Assembly: GCF_900129545.1 (NCBI RefSeq)
Contig: NZ_FQWB01000004.1
Span: forward strand, 351,098 to 415,097
Length of the DNA: 64,000 nucleotides
Source: Flavobacterium fluvii
GTDB taxonomy: Bacteria > Bacteroidota > Bacteroidia > Flavobacteriales > Flavobacteriaceae
Direction of reading: 5' to 3'
Both the position numbers and the translations under genes were made by a program. The notes under the pieces were generated by a model that was not told the origin of the DNA, did not search any database, and saw only the letters and a program-made list of their open reading frames with translations. Shown in pieces: positions 63,115 to 64,000 of this stretch. How positions within the stretch are numbered: the first letter of the stretch is position 1; each line of letters starts with the position of its first letter.

Positions 63115-63894
63115 TTACAACGAACGATCTAAATGCGTGTAGCCTCCATCCACATAAATCAACTGACCTGTGGTGTGGCTCGATTTATCAGACAATAAAA
63201 ACACTGTCATATTTGCAATTTCTTCAGCAGTTGTCATTCGATTTTCTAACGGAATTTTGGCTGTGATTTCTTTTAATTTTTCTTCAGGATTTTCAAGTGA
63301 CTGAATCCATTTATCGTATAATGGCGTATAACATTCGGCCACAATAACTGCGTTGACACGAATTCCGTATTTTAATAATTCGACTGCCCATTCTCGTGTT
63401 AAGGCATTGCGACCGCCGTTTGAAGCCGCATAAGCTGATGTATTTCCCTGCCCTGTATCGGCAGTTTTTGAACCTATATTCACGATTGCTCCTTTTGTTT
63501 TTTTCAACTCCGGCAAGGCATATTGTGCCATCAAATAATAATGCACCAAATTTTTATGAATCGATGCCACAAATTTTTCGTAATCGCCACTTTCAAGCCC
63601 TACACCATCATTTACACCTGCATTGTTAACTAATCCGTCAATGCGGCCACATAATGCGATTACCTGATCAACAGCACTTTTACAATCTTCAGGATTAATT
63701 AATTCGGCTACAACCGATAATGCTTTTCCACTTTCAGCTTCAATTTCTTTGACAGCGATTTGGTTGTCGGCATCTACTCTACCTATAATTACGGGAATAG
63801 CTCCCTCGGCTGCCAAAACTTTACAGATTCCAAGCCCAATTCCTTTTGCTCCTCCGGTTACGATAATTATTTTGTCATTTAAATTAAGGTTCAT
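63115..63894 (-). CDS. L-fucose-dehydrogenase-like SDR with YxxxN in place of YxxxK
   Basis: The 259-residue SDR has the standard TGGAKGIG nucleotide motif, NNAGVNDG and NIGSKTADTGQG (Ser). Its catalytic Tyr motif reads AYAASNGG, so Asn stands where Lys is expected (AAC codon). It is a clear paralogue of the SDR at 55869-56669 (LTREWAVELLKYGIR, SSHTTGQLIYVDGGYTHLDR in pieces). It probably oxidises L-fucose or a relative, but with Asn in this position activity needs testing. It is the first gene of the leftward unit visible here. Confidence 0.8.
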   Translation of the reverse strand: MNLNLNDKIIIVTGGAKGIGLGICKVLAAEGAIPVIIGRVDADNQIAVKEIEAESGKALSVVAELINPEDCKSAVDQVIALCGRIDGLVNNAGVNDGVGLESGDYEKFVASIHKNLVHYYLMAQYALPELKKTKGAIVNIGSKTADTGQGNTSAYAASNGGRNALTREWAVELLKYGIRVNAVIVAECYTPLYDKWIQSLENPEEKLKEITAKIPLENRMTTAEEIANMTVFLLSDKSSHTTGQLIYVDGGYTHLDRSL

Positions 63895-64000
63895 TTTCTC
63901 TATTTTTTTTCTTCTGAAAATGATTTATTTAAAAGGTTCTTTGACATTAAAAAACGCTAAAGGGTAAAATTTTCTTCTGCGTGCTCGTGGCAACAATGGT

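Noticed and set aside
63896..64000. A possible 3' end of the next leftward gene at the right edge
   Set aside because: One frame ends HCCHEHAEENFTL with stop near 63957, but too little is visible to distinguish it from other open frames.

Overview
The window looks like an AT-rich chromosome segment of a Flavobacterium-type Bacteroidota. The grounds are SusC/SusD pairs, type IX secretion (T9SS) C-terminal domains, a hybrid two-component regulator beside a polysaccharide locus, TAnnTTTG-like -7 boxes and few Shine-Dalgarno sequences. Almost everything reads leftwards (minus strand) except a small membrane protein near 0.8 kb, a 165-residue membrane protein near 2.7 kb, and the regulator plus a dehydrogenase at 51.4-56.7 kb.

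Region 1 (1-7.3 kb) is housekeeping and envelope: the 5' end of a TonB-dependent-receptor-like gene, the ribosome-assembly GTPases Der and Era, an Asn/Gly-rich secreted protein and an OmpA-family protein.

Region 2 (7.4-28.4 kb) is the most interesting part. It is a co-oriented stress and envelope island: an Ig-fused DUF3494 ice-binding lipoprotein, a kinase-like protein with a DHp segment but no ATPase domain, YtxH, DUF5670, CsbD and lipoprotein genes, an iron-permease-like gene, an Mla lipid transporter, Dps, a two-domain glycosyltransferase with a decayed GH130 partner, an L,D-transpeptidase, a DUF6600 protein with a Gln-rich tail, and an AraC regulator / hybrid kinase / response regulator operon. 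Eight copies of a 35-bp imperfect palindrome (core ACAACTT-N7-AAGTTGT, flanked by ATTCAC) sit upstream of these units. In four copies a CTTTG box lies exactly 25 nt further toward the gene, with a one-base variant (CTTTA) at the same distance in a fifth. One copy precedes the AraC gene itself. I infer a single autoregulated regulon.

Region 3 (28.5-33.4 kb) holds a lipoprotein, a CPA2-type cation/proton antiporter and a LytS/LytTR-type two-component pair.

Region 4 (33.8-55.8 kb) is a pectin-type polysaccharide utilization locus: a DUF5123-like lipoprotein, SusD, SusC, a PL11 rhamnogalacturonan lyase with its middle deleted, a GH95 enzyme, three CE8 pectinesterases (two almost identical over most of their length) and a hybrid two-component regulator.

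Region 5 (55.9-64 kb) encodes what looks like non-phosphorylating L-fucose (or related deoxysugar) catabolism: L-fucose-dehydrogenase-like SDRs, a UxaA-family dehydratase, a second SDR type, an FAH-family hydrolase and a FucP-type permease. A 1.25-kb insertion sequence splits it. The probable logic is that GH95 and other enzymes release sugars outside the cell, FucP imports them and the dehydrogenase/dehydratase/hydrolase set breaks them down. No tRNA, rRNA or CRISPR array was seen.
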